From UBA11524 sp964391995 (GTDB taxonomy: Bacteria > Bacillota > Clostridia > Christensenellales > Aristaeellaceae): 15,991 bases of DNA. The stretch is from assembly GCA_964391995.1 (NCBI GenBank), contig CAYMOM010000036.1, positions 1 through 15,991 on the forward strand, in the 5' to 3' direction. The translations under genes were made by a program, and so were the position numbers. Positions 6,699-14,352 of the stretch are shown here, piece after piece. Below the pieces are notes generated by a model. That model did not search any database. It worked only from the letters and a program-made list of their open reading frames with translations, and had not been told where the DNA came from. The stretch's first letter is position 1; every line of letters starts with the position of its first letter.

Positions 6699-7922
6699 TT
6701 CCTCCGGGGTTTCCACGCTGCCCAGCTTCCGCTGAATGGCCCGGGTGCGGGTGAAGGCGCTGTCGATGGACTCGGTGGCCTGCACCAGGCGCTGACGGGT
6801 TTTCTCCAGCACATCGCCAAACTTGTCAAACTCGGTTTTCACCGCGCCCAGCAGGCTCCACACCTCGCTGGTGCGCTTTTCTATCGCCAGCGTGCGGAAG
6901 CCCATTTGCAGGGCGTTCAAGAGGGCAGAAAAGGTGGAAGGCCCGGCAAGCACAATGCGATAGTCCCGCTGGAGGCTCTCGCACAGCTCCGGGGATTGCA
7001 CCACCTCGGCATACAGGCCCTCAATGGGCAGGAACATGACGGCGAAGTCCGTGGTGTAGGGCGGGCGCACATACTTGCCGGCAATGCGCCTGGCCTCCTG
7101 CTTCATACACTGCGCCAGGGCCTTGCGGGCAGCTTCCGCAGCGGCAGCATCGCCATTCTGGCTGGCCTCCACCAGGCGCAGGTAGTCCTCCTGGGGAAAT
7201 TTGCTGTCAATGGGCAGGTACAGCACATCCGCATCCTTGCCGGGAAGACGCACGGCGAACTCCACCCGCTCGGCGCTGCCGGGCACCACAGCCACGTTTT
7301 CTTCATACTGGCCCGGGGCCAGGGTGGCGCTGAGCAGGCTGCCCAGCTGCATTTCGCCCCAGATGCCCCGGGTTTTCACGTTGGTCAGCACCTTTTTCAG
7401 GTCGCCCACGCCCACAGCCAGGCTCTGCATTTCGCCCAGGCCCTTGTACACCTGTTCCAGCCGCTGGCTCACCTGGGCAAAGCTGTCGTTCAGCCGTTTG
7501 TCCAGGGATTCAGTCAGCTTTTCGTCCACCGTGCGCCGCATTTCGGCAAGCTGGCGGTCGTTGGCCTGGCGCAGGTTTTCCATGCGGGTGTCCAGCTGGG
7601 ACAGGGTGGCATTCACAGCGGCAGCCATCTGCCCGGCCCGCTCCTCCTGGTTGCGGGTGGAGAGCAGCACCTGGCGCTGCATGCTTTCCAGCGTGGCGGA
7701 TTGTCCCTGGCCCAGCTGGGTCAGGGTGTTGAGCAGGTTGGTGTTGCCGTCTGCCAGCAGGGCGGCGTGCTCGTCCCGCTGCTGGTCAAGCTCGCTGAGC
7801 AGCGTTTGCGCCAGGCGATCCTGTGCGCGAAGGTTCCGGCTTTGCCGGGCCAGCAGCACAATCAGCAGGGTGCAGGCCACCGCCAGCAGCACCAGCGCCG
7901 CAATGATGAGTATCGTGTCCAT
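6696..7922 (-). CDS. rmuC: DNA recombination protein RmuC
   Basis: A 408-residue RmuC-family protein. In E. coli, loss of RmuC changes rearrangements at short inverted repeats, and the family is predicted to have a restriction-endonuclease-like core. Residues about 4-24 form one hydrophobic N-terminal membrane segment. Residues about 30-165 are a long Gln/Glu/Leu-rich coiled coil. The conserved RmuC core runs from about 160 to 370, with VKTRGIWGEMQLGSLL, LPIDSKFPQEDYLRL (about 236-250), TDFAVMFLPIEGLYAEV and GPSTFSALLNALQMGFR. ATG 7922 is preferred because AAGGAG lies five bases upstream; the adjacent ATG at 7925 would be only two bases away. It is the last gene of the minus-strand unit that begins at 9665 and is separated from recR by a hairpin. 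It probably faces the cytoplasm while tethered to the membrane. Confidence 0.95.
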   Translation of the reverse strand: MDTILIIAALVLLAVACTLLIVLLARQSRNLRAQDRLAQTLLSELDQQRDEHAALLADGNTNLLNTLTQLGQGQSATLESMQRQVLLSTRNQEERAGQMAAAVNATLSQLDTRMENLRQANDRQLAEMRRTVDEKLTESLDKRLNDSFAQVSQRLEQVYKGLGEMQSLAVGVGDLKKVLTNVKTRGIWGEMQLGSLLSATLAPGQYEENVAVVPGSAERVEFAVRLPGKDADVLYLPIDSKFPQEDYLRLVEASQNGDAAAAEAARKALAQCMKQEARRIAGKYVRPPYTTDFAVMFLPIEGLYAEVVQSPELCESLQRDYRIVLAGPSTFSALLNALQMGFRTLAIEKRTSEVWSLLGAVKTEFDKFGDVLEKTRQRLVQATESIDSAFTRTRAIQRKLGSVETPEE

Positions 7923-7938
7923 CATGTCTCCTTTTGCA

Positions 7939-7965
7939 AAATGCACGCCAAAAAAGCGTGCATTT
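7939..7965 (-). terminator. Hairpin with U-rich loop between recR and rmuC
   Basis: A perfect 10-bp inverted repeat (AAATGCACGC / GCGTGCATTT on either strand) with a 7-base loop reading TTTTTTG on the minus-strand RNA. It starts 4 bases after the recR stop and ends 5 bases before the AAGGAG of rmuC (7928-7933). The U run is in the loop and only UUUUGC follows the stem, so it is not a normal strong terminator. It could be a partial terminator, an RNA-stability element or a modulator of rmuC translation. Confidence 0.55.
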
Positions 7966-7968
7966 GGT

Positions 7969-8568
7969 TTACATCTCGCGCCGGCCCTCCAGCGCCTTGG
8001 AGAGGGTCACCTCGTCGGCGTACTCCAGGTCGCTGCCCACGGGCACGCCATGGGCAATCCGCGTGCAGCGGACGCCCAGCGGCTTCAGCAGCCGCGCAAT
8101 ATAGGTGGCAGTGGCCTCACCCTCAATGTCCGGGTTGGTGGCCAGAATCACCTCGTTCACGGTTTCCTGGCCCAGCCGGGCCACCAGCTCCTTGATGCGG
8201 ATATCGTCCGGGCCCACGCCGTCCATGGGGGAAAGGGTGCCGTGCAGCACATGGTACAGGCCGTGATAGTCGTGCATGCGCTCCATGGCGGCCACATCAC
8301 GGGGATCGCGGACAACGCAGATCTGCCCGTTGTGGCGCTCATGGCTGCTGCACACATCGCACTGCTCGCCGGCGGCGTAGTTGCCGCAGGTTTCGCAATA
8401 GCGGATGGCCTTGCGGCCTTGCCAGATGGCGGTGGCCAGGGCGCGCACATCCTCCAGCGGCATGCTGACGATGTGGTACGCCAGCCGCTGAGCCGTCTTT
8501 TGCCCAATGCCCGGCAGGTGGGACAGCTCCGCCACCATCCGGGCGATGGGCTCAATCTGCCCAGCCAT
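7969..8568 (-). CDS. recR: Recombination mediator protein RecR
   Basis: A 199-residue protein of the RecFOR pathway, which forms a ring-shaped clamp and loads RecA onto SSB-coated gapped DNA. The helix-hairpin-helix region is at about 12-35 (LSHLPGIGQKTAQRLAYHI). The zinc finger has Cys58, Cys61, Cys70 and Cys73. The Toprim domain is at about 81-175, with ICVVRDPRD and LATNPDIEGEATA. The Walker B-like tail is HGVPVGSDLEYADEVTL. Length and motifs are standard. The start, ATG 8568, lies two bases after the ybaB stop. It has no strong ribosome site of its own (GGTATGTTCTGAGC precedes it), so translation is probably coupled to ybaB. Confidence 0.98.
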   Translation of the reverse strand: MAGQIEPIARMVAELSHLPGIGQKTAQRLAYHIVSMPLEDVRALATAIWQGRKAIRYCETCGNYAAGEQCDVCSSHERHNGQICVVRDPRDVAAMERMHDYHGLYHVLHGTLSPMDGVGPDDIRIKELVARLGQETVNEVILATNPDIEGEATATYIARLLKPLGVRCTRIAHGVPVGSDLEYADEVTLSKALEGRREM

Positions 8569-8570
8569 GC

Positions 8571-8909
8571 TCAGAACATACCGCCCATGCCGGGAGCCAT
8601 GCGGTTCATGGTGGCCTCCCGGGCTTCCTCACCCTTGCGGAGCGCCTCGTTCACCGCAGCCATGATCAGGTCCTGCAGCATTTCAATGTCATCCGGGTCC
8701 ACCACCTGGGGATCGATGGTGATGTTGGTCACCTCGCGCTTGCCGGTCACCTTCACGCTGACCATGCCGCCGCCGCTGGCTGCCTCGTATTCCGCAGCAT
8801 CCAGCTGCTCCTGGGCCTCCTGCATCTGCTGCTGCATTTTCTGTGCCTGGCGCATCAGCTGCTGCATGTTGGCGCCGCCGCCAAAACCGCCGAAATTCTG
8901 TCTTGCCAT
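8571..8909 (-). CDS. ybaB: YbaB/EbfC family nucleoid-associated protein
   Basis: A 112-residue small DNA-binding protein of the YbaB/EbfC family, which forms tweezer-like dimers and coats the nucleoid. The protein starts with a Gly/Phe-rich segment, then a Gln/Met-rich helix (about 15-44), then the conserved GGGMVSVKVTGKREVTNITI at 46-65 and DPDDIEMLQDLIMAAVNEALRK. A Met/Gly-rich tail ends the protein. AGGAGG lies 8 bases before ATG 8909, inside the end of the upstream gene. It precedes recR directly, as in most bacteria, but the usual upstream partner dnaX is absent; its place is taken by the DUF4097-like gene three bases away. Confidence 0.96.
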   Translation of the reverse strand: MARQNFGGFGGGANMQQLMRQAQKMQQQMQEAQEQLDAAEYEAASGGGMVSVKVTGKREVTNITIDPQVVDPDDIEMLQDLIMAAVNEALRKGEEAREATMNRMAPGMGGMF

Positions 8910-8912
8910 GGG

Positions 8913-9665
8913 TTATTCCTCCTCATAAGCTGCAGCTGTGCTGCAATTGATTTCAAAATTGCCGGACACGCTGGACAGGCTCGCCTCCGGCGCATCGGAC
9001 TGGATGGACACGCCGTTTGTCAGCAGTCTTCCGCTGACGGATCGCAGCACCGCGTTAACCTCCGTCACAGGGGCATTCACCCGGATGCTGCCGGCAACGG
9101 CAATGCCTTCCAGCTTTTCAAAGGGCTGCGTCATGTTCAGGGTCACATCGCCGGAAACAGCGTCTGTGCGATAGTCATCAAAGGCACAGCCGTTCATGCT
9201 GCTATCGCCGGAAACGTTGCGCAGCGTCAGTCGCTGACCTGCCAGGTCTGTTCCCTTCATGTGCCCGGACACACTGCGCAGCGTGGCTGTCATGCATTTC
9301 AGGTCGGTGGCTGTCAGGTCGCCGGAAACGGTGTGCAGAATGAAGTCCGTGCCCGTCAGCCCGCGAATGCTCAGCGGCGCGGAAATGGTGCCCAGGTCAG
9401 CGGCACCCTTCCACGTCCGGGGCACCCGGAGGATGATCTGCATCCAGTGCTCGGTGCCCAGGCTCTTGATGCCATAGGCGGGCTGCTCCACCAGCAGGGC
9501 ACCCTCCTGGCATTCCACCCGCAGCTCCTTCACATCTTTTTCCGCGCCGGAAATGCACACCTGAATTTGCTCCACATCCTCCACCATCACATCCAGGCTG
9601 GCCCAGGAAAGGTTAGCTTCCAGGCTGCTGACCTGCATGGGAGAAAAGGCTTCATTGCGGTTCAT
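8913..9665 (-). CDS. DUF4097-like beta-strand repeat protein
   Basis: A 250-residue protein resembling the DUF4097 (putative adhesin) family. From about residue 98 to the end it consists of short beta repeats, each marked by V(S/A)G: valines at about 113, 132, 151, 170, 190, 210 and 233, a period of 19-20 residues, which suggests a right-handed beta ladder. No signal peptide or membrane helix is visible, and there is no N-terminal HAAS-type regulatory domain such as often accompanies this family, so it appears to be cytosolic. Start ATG 9665 has a strong GGAGGTGA upstream. It is the first gene of the unit with ybaB, recR and rmuC, with only three bases to ybaB, so it is cotranscribed with nucleoid and recombination genes. 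The molecular function is unknown. Confidence 0.85.
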   Translation of the reverse strand: MNRNEAFSPMQVSSLEANLSWASLDVMVEDVEQIQVCISGAEKDVKELRVECQEGALLVEQPAYGIKSLGTEHWMQIILRVPRTWKGAADLGTISAPLSIRGLTGTDFILHTVSGDLTATDLKCMTATLRSVSGHMKGTDLAGQRLTLRNVSGDSSMNGCAFDDYRTDAVSGDVTLNMTQPFEKLEGIAVAGSIRVNAPVTEVNAVLRSVSGRLLTNGVSIQSDAPEASLSSVSGNFEINCSTAAAYEEE

Positions 9666-9692
9666 GGAATCACCTCCAGTGTCGATAGGGAT

Positions 9693-9721
9693 AATATATC
9701 ACTTTTTGCCCGGGGATGCAA
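9693..9721 (-). promoter_or_regulatory. Sigma-A type promoter of the DUF4097-ybaB-recR-rmuC unit
   Basis: On the minus strand the sequence is TTGCAT, a 17-base spacer, then TATATT. The -10 box ends 27 bases before the start at 9665. The -35 box lies just 2 bases beyond the end of the upstream parC gene, so this unit has its own promoter although read-through from parC is possible. I see no clear intrinsic terminator in between. Confidence 0.75.
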
Positions 9722-9723
9722 GG

Positions 9724-12201
9724 TCAGGCCCGGGGTGTTTCCAGGCAGTGCACGCCCGTCACCACATCGTCCAGGATGGCCAGCACATAGGGCAGGCCCC
9801 GATCCGTCCTGCCCTGAAGGATGATTTCATCCTTGTTCAGCCGGGTTTCAGGGGACTGGGCCTGGCTTACCAGCAGGGTAGCGGGTGCCTGTCCGCAGCG
9901 GCACAGGGCAGCAATGCAGCGCCCGTTGGAGCCGTTTTTGTTGAAATAGAAGGATTTCACACCCTTGCCATTGCGGTTCTGCCGCTCGAAATCCATGGCG
10001 GGAATGCGCTTGGCAAAGCCGCGCTCGCTGATCAGCACCATTTCGTCCTTCTCGCCCAGCTGGCCGGCCCAGATGACCTCATCGCCAGCCTCCACCTGCA
10101 TGGCCTTCACCCCGGCGGAGATGCGCCCCTGGGTGGGCACCGTGTCCAGGGCAAAGCGGATGCACATGCCGCTGCGGGCCACGAAAAGCACATCGTCCCG
10201 GGTTTCGGCAGGCAGCACGCACAAAAGCGCATCGCCAGCCTTGATGTTCACCGCGGCAAACTTTCTGGAGCGCACGTCATAATCCTTGGCGGCGGTGCGC
10301 TTCACCATGCCTTGCCTGGTGACGAACAGCAGATCCGGCGCCTTAGCCAGCTGGCTTGCAGGCATGCAGGCGATATACAGCGGCGCTTCGCCGTCCTCCA
10401 GGCCTGCCAGCACGCCGGAAAGCAGCTGTCCCCTGTCCTTGGGCTTGCACTCTGCCAGCGCGCCAACAGACAGGCTGTAGCAATTGCCATGGTTGGTGAA
10501 GAACAGCAGGGTTTCGTCCGTCTTGGTGTTGAACAGGTATTTGGCGGATTCCTTGGCGTCCTCCTCATAGTCGGGCAGCGGGTTCTTTTTGTAGAAGGCG
10601 GGATACATGCGCTTCAGGTAGCCGCCATGGGTGAAGGCCACCACTGCCTCCTCCGGCACAGGGGTTTCGTCCAGTGGTTCAACGGGGCTGGCGTCCGGGG
10701 CCTCGATGGTGGTGCGGCGCTCATCCGCATACTCGTCGGCAATCTCCTGCAGCTCCTTGCGGATCACGTTCAGCAGCTTCTTTTCGCTGCCCAGAATGCC
10801 TTCCAGCCTGTCAATCAGCTTCAGCAGGTCGGCATACTCCTTGCGCAGCGCCTCGATCTCCAGGTTGGTCAGCCGCTGCAGGCGCATGTCCAGAATGGCC
10901 TGTGCCTGCACTTCCGTCAGGTCAAACTGCTCCATCAGCTTCTGTTTGGCTTCCTTGGGGGTTTTGCTGCCGCGGATCAGGGCAATGACCGCATCCAGGT
11001 TATCCACGGCAATCATCAGGCCTTGCAGGATGTGCGCCCGGGCCTTTGCCTGCTTCAGTTCGTATTCCGTGCGGCGGGTGACCACGTTCTTCTGGTGGCG
11101 GATGAAGTGGGCAATCATGGTTTTCAGGCCCATCTGCACGGGCTTGCCATCGGCAATGGCCACCATGTTCACGCCAAAGGTCACCTGCAGGTCGGAATAC
11201 TTGAACAGGTAGGCCAGCACCTTTTCCGGGTTGGCGTCCCTTTTCAGCTCCACCACAGCCCGCAGGCCCGTACGGTCGCTCTCGTCGCGGATGTCATAAA
11301 TGCAGCCCAGTGCGGCCTTTTTTTCCTCGGACAGCTTGAGAATTTTCTCCAGCATGGCGGCCTTGTTCACCTGGTAGGGCACCTCGGTGATGACAATCAG
11401 CTTGCGGCCTGCCATGCCGTCCTCCATATGCACCCGGGCACGGAGGCTCAGCTTGGAGCGACCGGTTTCGTAGCCTTTGCGGATCTCCTCATTCTTCACC
11501 AGCACGCCGCCGGTGGGGAAATCCGGCCCGGGTATGATCTTCATCAGATCGTCCAGGGAAATATCCGGGTTTTCAATCTGCGCAATCACCGCCCGGACGC
11601 TTTCGCTCAGGTTATGGGGCGGAATGTTGGTGGCCAGGCCCACGGCAATGCCGCTGGCACCGTTCACCAGCAGGTTGGGGAAGCGGGCCGGCAGCATGTC
11701 CGGTTCCTTCAGGGTATCGTCAAAGTTCAGGCGGAAAGGAACGGTGTCCTTCTCAATGTCCCGCAGCATGAGCAGCGCCAGTGGCGCCATGCGGGCCTCG
11801 GTGTAACGCATGGCGGCGGCGCTGTCCCCGTCGATGGAGCCAAAGTTGCCGTGTCCGTCCACCATGGGGCCGCGCATGGAAAAATTCTGCGCCATGCGCA
11901 CCAGGGCATCATACACAGAGGAATCGCCGTGGGGGTGATACTTGCCCAGGCAGTCGCCCACAATGCGGGCGCACTTGCGGTGGGGTTTGTCCGGGGTGGT
12001 GCCCAGCTCCATCATGGTGTACAGCACACGGCGTTGCACCGGCTTCAGGCCATCCTCCACCCGGGGAATGGCCCGCTCCAGAATAACGTGCTCGGCATAA
12101 GGGATCATGGAGTTGTGCATCACATCCTCCACGGTGGTTTGCAGGATGCGGGAGGGATCGTCCTTGGGGATGGGTCTGGTGTCGGAGCCTTTGCGTGCCA
12201 T
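9724..12201 (-). CDS. parC: DNA topoisomerase IV-like subunit A (ParC/GyrA family)
   Basis: An 825-residue breakage-reunion subunit of a type II topoisomerase. The winged-helix and tower core covers about 20-500, with EDGLKPVQRRVLY, HPHGDSSVYD at 89-98 and catalytic Tyr133 in AAMRYTEARM; QAQAILDMRLQRLTNLE lies at 432-448. The C-terminal beta-pinwheel starts at about 515 (EEAVVAFTHGGYLKRM). In gyrases the first blade carries the GyrA box QRRGGxG directly after such a segment; here that place (about 535-552) reads FYKKNPLPDYEEDAKESA instead. A degenerate QNRNGKG occurs only near the C-terminus (741-747). I therefore favour a topoisomerase IV (decatenase) role, although the core is close to both families and annotation as gyrA is possible. 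GGGAGG precedes ATG 12201, and parE ends three bases upstream. Ser94 and Asp98 correspond to E. coli GyrA Ser83 and Asp87. Confidence 0.9.
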   Translation of the reverse strand: MARKGSDTRPIPKDDPSRILQTTVEDVMHNSMIPYAEHVILERAIPRVEDGLKPVQRRVLYTMMELGTTPDKPHRKCARIVGDCLGKYHPHGDSSVYDALVRMAQNFSMRGPMVDGHGNFGSIDGDSAAAMRYTEARMAPLALLMLRDIEKDTVPFRLNFDDTLKEPDMLPARFPNLLVNGASGIAVGLATNIPPHNLSESVRAVIAQIENPDISLDDLMKIIPGPDFPTGGVLVKNEEIRKGYETGRSKLSLRARVHMEDGMAGRKLIVITEVPYQVNKAAMLEKILKLSEEKKAALGCIYDIRDESDRTGLRAVVELKRDANPEKVLAYLFKYSDLQVTFGVNMVAIADGKPVQMGLKTMIAHFIRHQKNVVTRRTEYELKQAKARAHILQGLMIAVDNLDAVIALIRGSKTPKEAKQKLMEQFDLTEVQAQAILDMRLQRLTNLEIEALRKEYADLLKLIDRLEGILGSEKKLLNVIRKELQEIADEYADERRTTIEAPDASPVEPLDETPVPEEAVVAFTHGGYLKRMYPAFYKKNPLPDYEEDAKESAKYLFNTKTDETLLFFTNHGNCYSLSVGALAECKPKDRGQLLSGVLAGLEDGEAPLYIACMPASQLAKAPDLLFVTRQGMVKRTAAKDYDVRSRKFAAVNIKAGDALLCVLPAETRDDVLFVARSGMCIRFALDTVPTQGRISAGVKAMQVEAGDEVIWAGQLGEKDEMVLISERGFAKRIPAMDFERQNRNGKGVKSFYFNKNGSNGRCIAALCRCGQAPATLLVSQAQSPETRLNKDEIILQGRTDRGLPYVLAILDDVVTGVHCLETPRA

Positions 12202-12204
12202 GGT

Positions 12205-14178
12205 TTACTGCCTCCCTTCCGCGCCTTCGGGCAGCTCGAACGAATCGGGCTTGTTGAAGTCCGCGTGCTCGGTAATGTAATCCCGGCGGGGTTCCACCTT
12301 GTCGCCCATGAGAATGGTGATGCGGTGGTCTGCCAGGGCGGCATCTTCAATGGTGACCTGGATCAGCTTGCGCTGGCTGGGATCCATGGTGGTTTCCCAC
12401 AGCTGCTCCGGGTTCATTTCGCCCAGGCCCTTGTACCGCTGCAGGGTGTAGCCTTTGCCCACGGCCTTGGTGGCGGCAGCCAGCTCCTTGTCGTCATAGG
12501 CATAGATGATCTTGCTGCCCTTCTGCACCTTGTACAGGGGCGGCATGCCGATGTACACATGCCCGGCGGTGATCAGCTCCTTCATATAGCGGAAGAAGAA
12601 GGTCAGCAGAATGGCACGGATGTGAGCGCCGTCCTGGTCGGCATCGGAGAGGATAATGACCTTGTGGTACTTCAGGTTCTGCAGGTTGAAGCCATCGTCA
12701 ATGGAGGTGCCCAGCGCGGTGATCATGGAGCGGAATTCCTCGTTGGACAGCACCTGATCCAGCCGCTTTTTCTCGGCGTTCAGCGGCTTGCCACGCAGGG
12801 GGAGAATGGCCTGGAAGCGCCTGTCCCGGCCCTGCTTGGCAGAGCCGCCGGCGGAGTCGCCCTCCACGATGAAAAGCTCGTTGTCCTCGGCCTTGCGCCC
12901 GGTACAGGAGGCCAGCTTGCCCACCAGGGGAGCAGCCTCCAGCTGGTTGGCCTTGCGGGCATTGTCACGGGTTTTCCGGGCAGCTTCGCGCACCTGGGCG
13001 GCTTTCACGGCCTTCTGAACAATCTGGGTAGCGGTATCCTGGTTTTTCAGGTTGTCCAGCCAGTCCGCCAGCTGCTGGGTGATAATGGCCTCCACCGCCG
13101 GGCGCACCTCGCTATTGCCCAAACGCCCCTTGGTCTGTCCCTCAAACTGGGGATTCTTCACCATGGTGGTCAGCACGCAGGTCAAACCTTCCCGGAAGTC
13201 CTCGCCGGAAAGGTTGTTGTCCTTTTCCTTCAGGGCGCCAATCTTCCGGGCATAGTCGTTCATGGCCTTGGTGAAGGCCGCCTTGAAGCCGGTTTCGTGG
13301 CTGCCGCCCTCGCCGGTGGGGATGTTGTTCACATAGGAGAACATGCTCTCCGTATACCCATCGGTATACTGAATGGCCACCCGGCAAATGGTGGTGTCCT
13401 TCTGACCTTCCATGTAGATGGGTTCATCGTGCAGGGTGGTTTTTTCGGCATTCAGGTACTTCACATAGTCCATAATGCCGCCCTCGTAGTGGAACACCTT
13501 CTGCCGCTGGGCGGCGTCCTTCACCCGCTCGTCGGTAAAGGTGATTTTCAGTCCCCTGTTCAGGTACGCCAGTTCCTGCAGGCGGCGGGACACCTGCTCG
13601 CCATTGAAGCGCACATCCTCAAAGATGGTGTCATCGGGCATAAAGCGCACCAGGGTGCCTTTTTTGCGGGTGTTCCCCACCCTTTCCAGGGGGCCTTGAG
13701 GGATGCCTGCCGTCACCTTGCCGGCGTTTTCGTCAAACTGAGAGGCAAAGCGCATGCGCCAGTGGGCCCAATCCACATAGGCGTCCACCGTCATCCATTT
13801 GGACAGGGCGTTCACCACCGAGGCGCCCACGCCGTGCAGGCCGCCGGAATAGGAATAGTTTTCGTTGTTGAACTTGCCGCCGGCGTGGAGCTTGGTGTAA
13901 ATGACCTCCAGGCCGCTGATGCCCAGGGTGGGGTGCATGTCCACCGGCACGCCGCGCCCATTGTCGAACACGGAGGCGGAGCCATCGTTATGCAGGGTCA
14001 CATCCACCTGGTCGGCATAGCCGTTGGAGGCCTCGTCAATGGCGTTATCCACAATCTCCCACAAAAGGTGGTGCAGGCCGCGGCTGGAGGTGGTGCCGAT
14101 GTACATACCCGGACGCATACGAACTGCGTCCAGACCCTCCAGCACCTGAATATTGCCTGCGTTATAGCTTTGCGTCAT
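12205..14178 (-). CDS. parE: DNA topoisomerase IV-like subunit B (ParE/GyrB family)
   Basis: A 657-residue ATPase subunit. The GHKL ATP-binding domain has RPGMYIG at 22-28, EIVDN with catalytic Glu41 and Asn45, DNGRG at 72-76 and GGLHGVG at 112-118. The transducer carries EGQTKGRLGN with Lys350. The Toprim domain has EGDSAGGSAK (Glu439) and SDADQDGAH (Asp512, Asp514) for metal binding. The C-terminal tail contains YKGLGEMNPEQLWETTM and MGDKVEPRRDYI. The length is that of the ParE or Gram-positive GyrB type without the large enterobacterial insertion. ATG 14178 follows AAGGAG by 8 bases. It forms a two-gene operon with parC, three bases apart. The pair could be called gyrB/gyrA; the missing GyrA box in the partner argues for ParE. 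It is divergent from radA, with 174 bases between. Confidence 0.92.
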   Translation of the reverse strand: MTQSYNAGNIQVLEGLDAVRMRPGMYIGTTSSRGLHHLLWEIVDNAIDEASNGYADQVDVTLHNDGSASVFDNGRGVPVDMHPTLGISGLEVIYTKLHAGGKFNNENYSYSGGLHGVGASVVNALSKWMTVDAYVDWAHWRMRFASQFDENAGKVTAGIPQGPLERVGNTRKKGTLVRFMPDDTIFEDVRFNGEQVSRRLQELAYLNRGLKITFTDERVKDAAQRQKVFHYEGGIMDYVKYLNAEKTTLHDEPIYMEGQKDTTICRVAIQYTDGYTESMFSYVNNIPTGEGGSHETGFKAAFTKAMNDYARKIGALKEKDNNLSGEDFREGLTCVLTTMVKNPQFEGQTKGRLGNSEVRPAVEAIITQQLADWLDNLKNQDTATQIVQKAVKAAQVREAARKTRDNARKANQLEAAPLVGKLASCTGRKAEDNELFIVEGDSAGGSAKQGRDRRFQAILPLRGKPLNAEKKRLDQVLSNEEFRSMITALGTSIDDGFNLQNLKYHKVIILSDADQDGAHIRAILLTFFFRYMKELITAGHVYIGMPPLYKVQKGSKIIYAYDDKELAAATKAVGKGYTLQRYKGLGEMNPEQLWETTMDPSQRKLIQVTIEDAALADHRITILMGDKVEPRRDYITEHADFNKPDSFELPEGAEGRQ

Positions 14179-14229
14179 GGTTGCAACTCCTTATTCAAAG
14201 CCGAATCCGGCCATAAAAATCCACTTCAT

Positions 14230-14258
14230 ATCATACCACAAAACAGGCAAAAGCACAA
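14230..14258 (-). promoter_or_regulatory. Extended -10 promoter of parE-parC
   Basis: On the minus strand the sequence is TTGTGC, a 17-base spacer, then TATGAT. The bases TGG precede the -10 box, giving an extended -10. The -10 lies 51 bases upstream of the parE ATG. The -35 matches consensus only in TTG, so the extended -10 may matter. Confidence 0.65.
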
Positions 14259-14300
14259 GGAGAAAAAACATTTGTTCGTGCCGCTGGGCAAAAATGTGGG

Positions 14301-14329
14301 TTTTCATTCTGCCAGTGATGTGGTATAAT
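14301..14329 (+). promoter_or_regulatory. Extended -10 promoter of radA
   Basis: TTTTCA (14301-14306), a 17-base spacer, then consensus TATAAT (14324-14329) preceded by TGG, giving an extended -10. The radA ATG is 23 bases downstream, with GGAGGTGA in between, so the leader is very short. The block TGTGGTATAATG resembles the parE -10 region on the other strand. Confidence 0.8.
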
Positions 14330-14352
14330 GGGTGAATATTGGAGGTGAGCAC

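Noticed and set aside
8913..9665. Calling the beta-repeat protein a surface adhesin
   Set aside because: No signal peptide, membrane segment or sorting signal is visible, and its operon partners are cytosolic DNA-associated proteins.
9700..9740. Repeated CCCCGGG blocks after parC as a terminator
   Set aside because: The pairing gives only 6 bp with a 15-base loop and is followed by CAAAAAG rather than a U run; it also overlaps the -35 of the next promoter.
9637..14328. A 1563-codon open frame on the plus strand running through both topoisomerase genes
   Set aside because: It is the exact antisense of parE and parC. The translation is a low-diversity mix rich in His, Gly, Leu, Val and Gln, as produced by the complement of GC-biased codons, and no family is recognisable. 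The minus-strand genes have clear motifs and ribosome sites.
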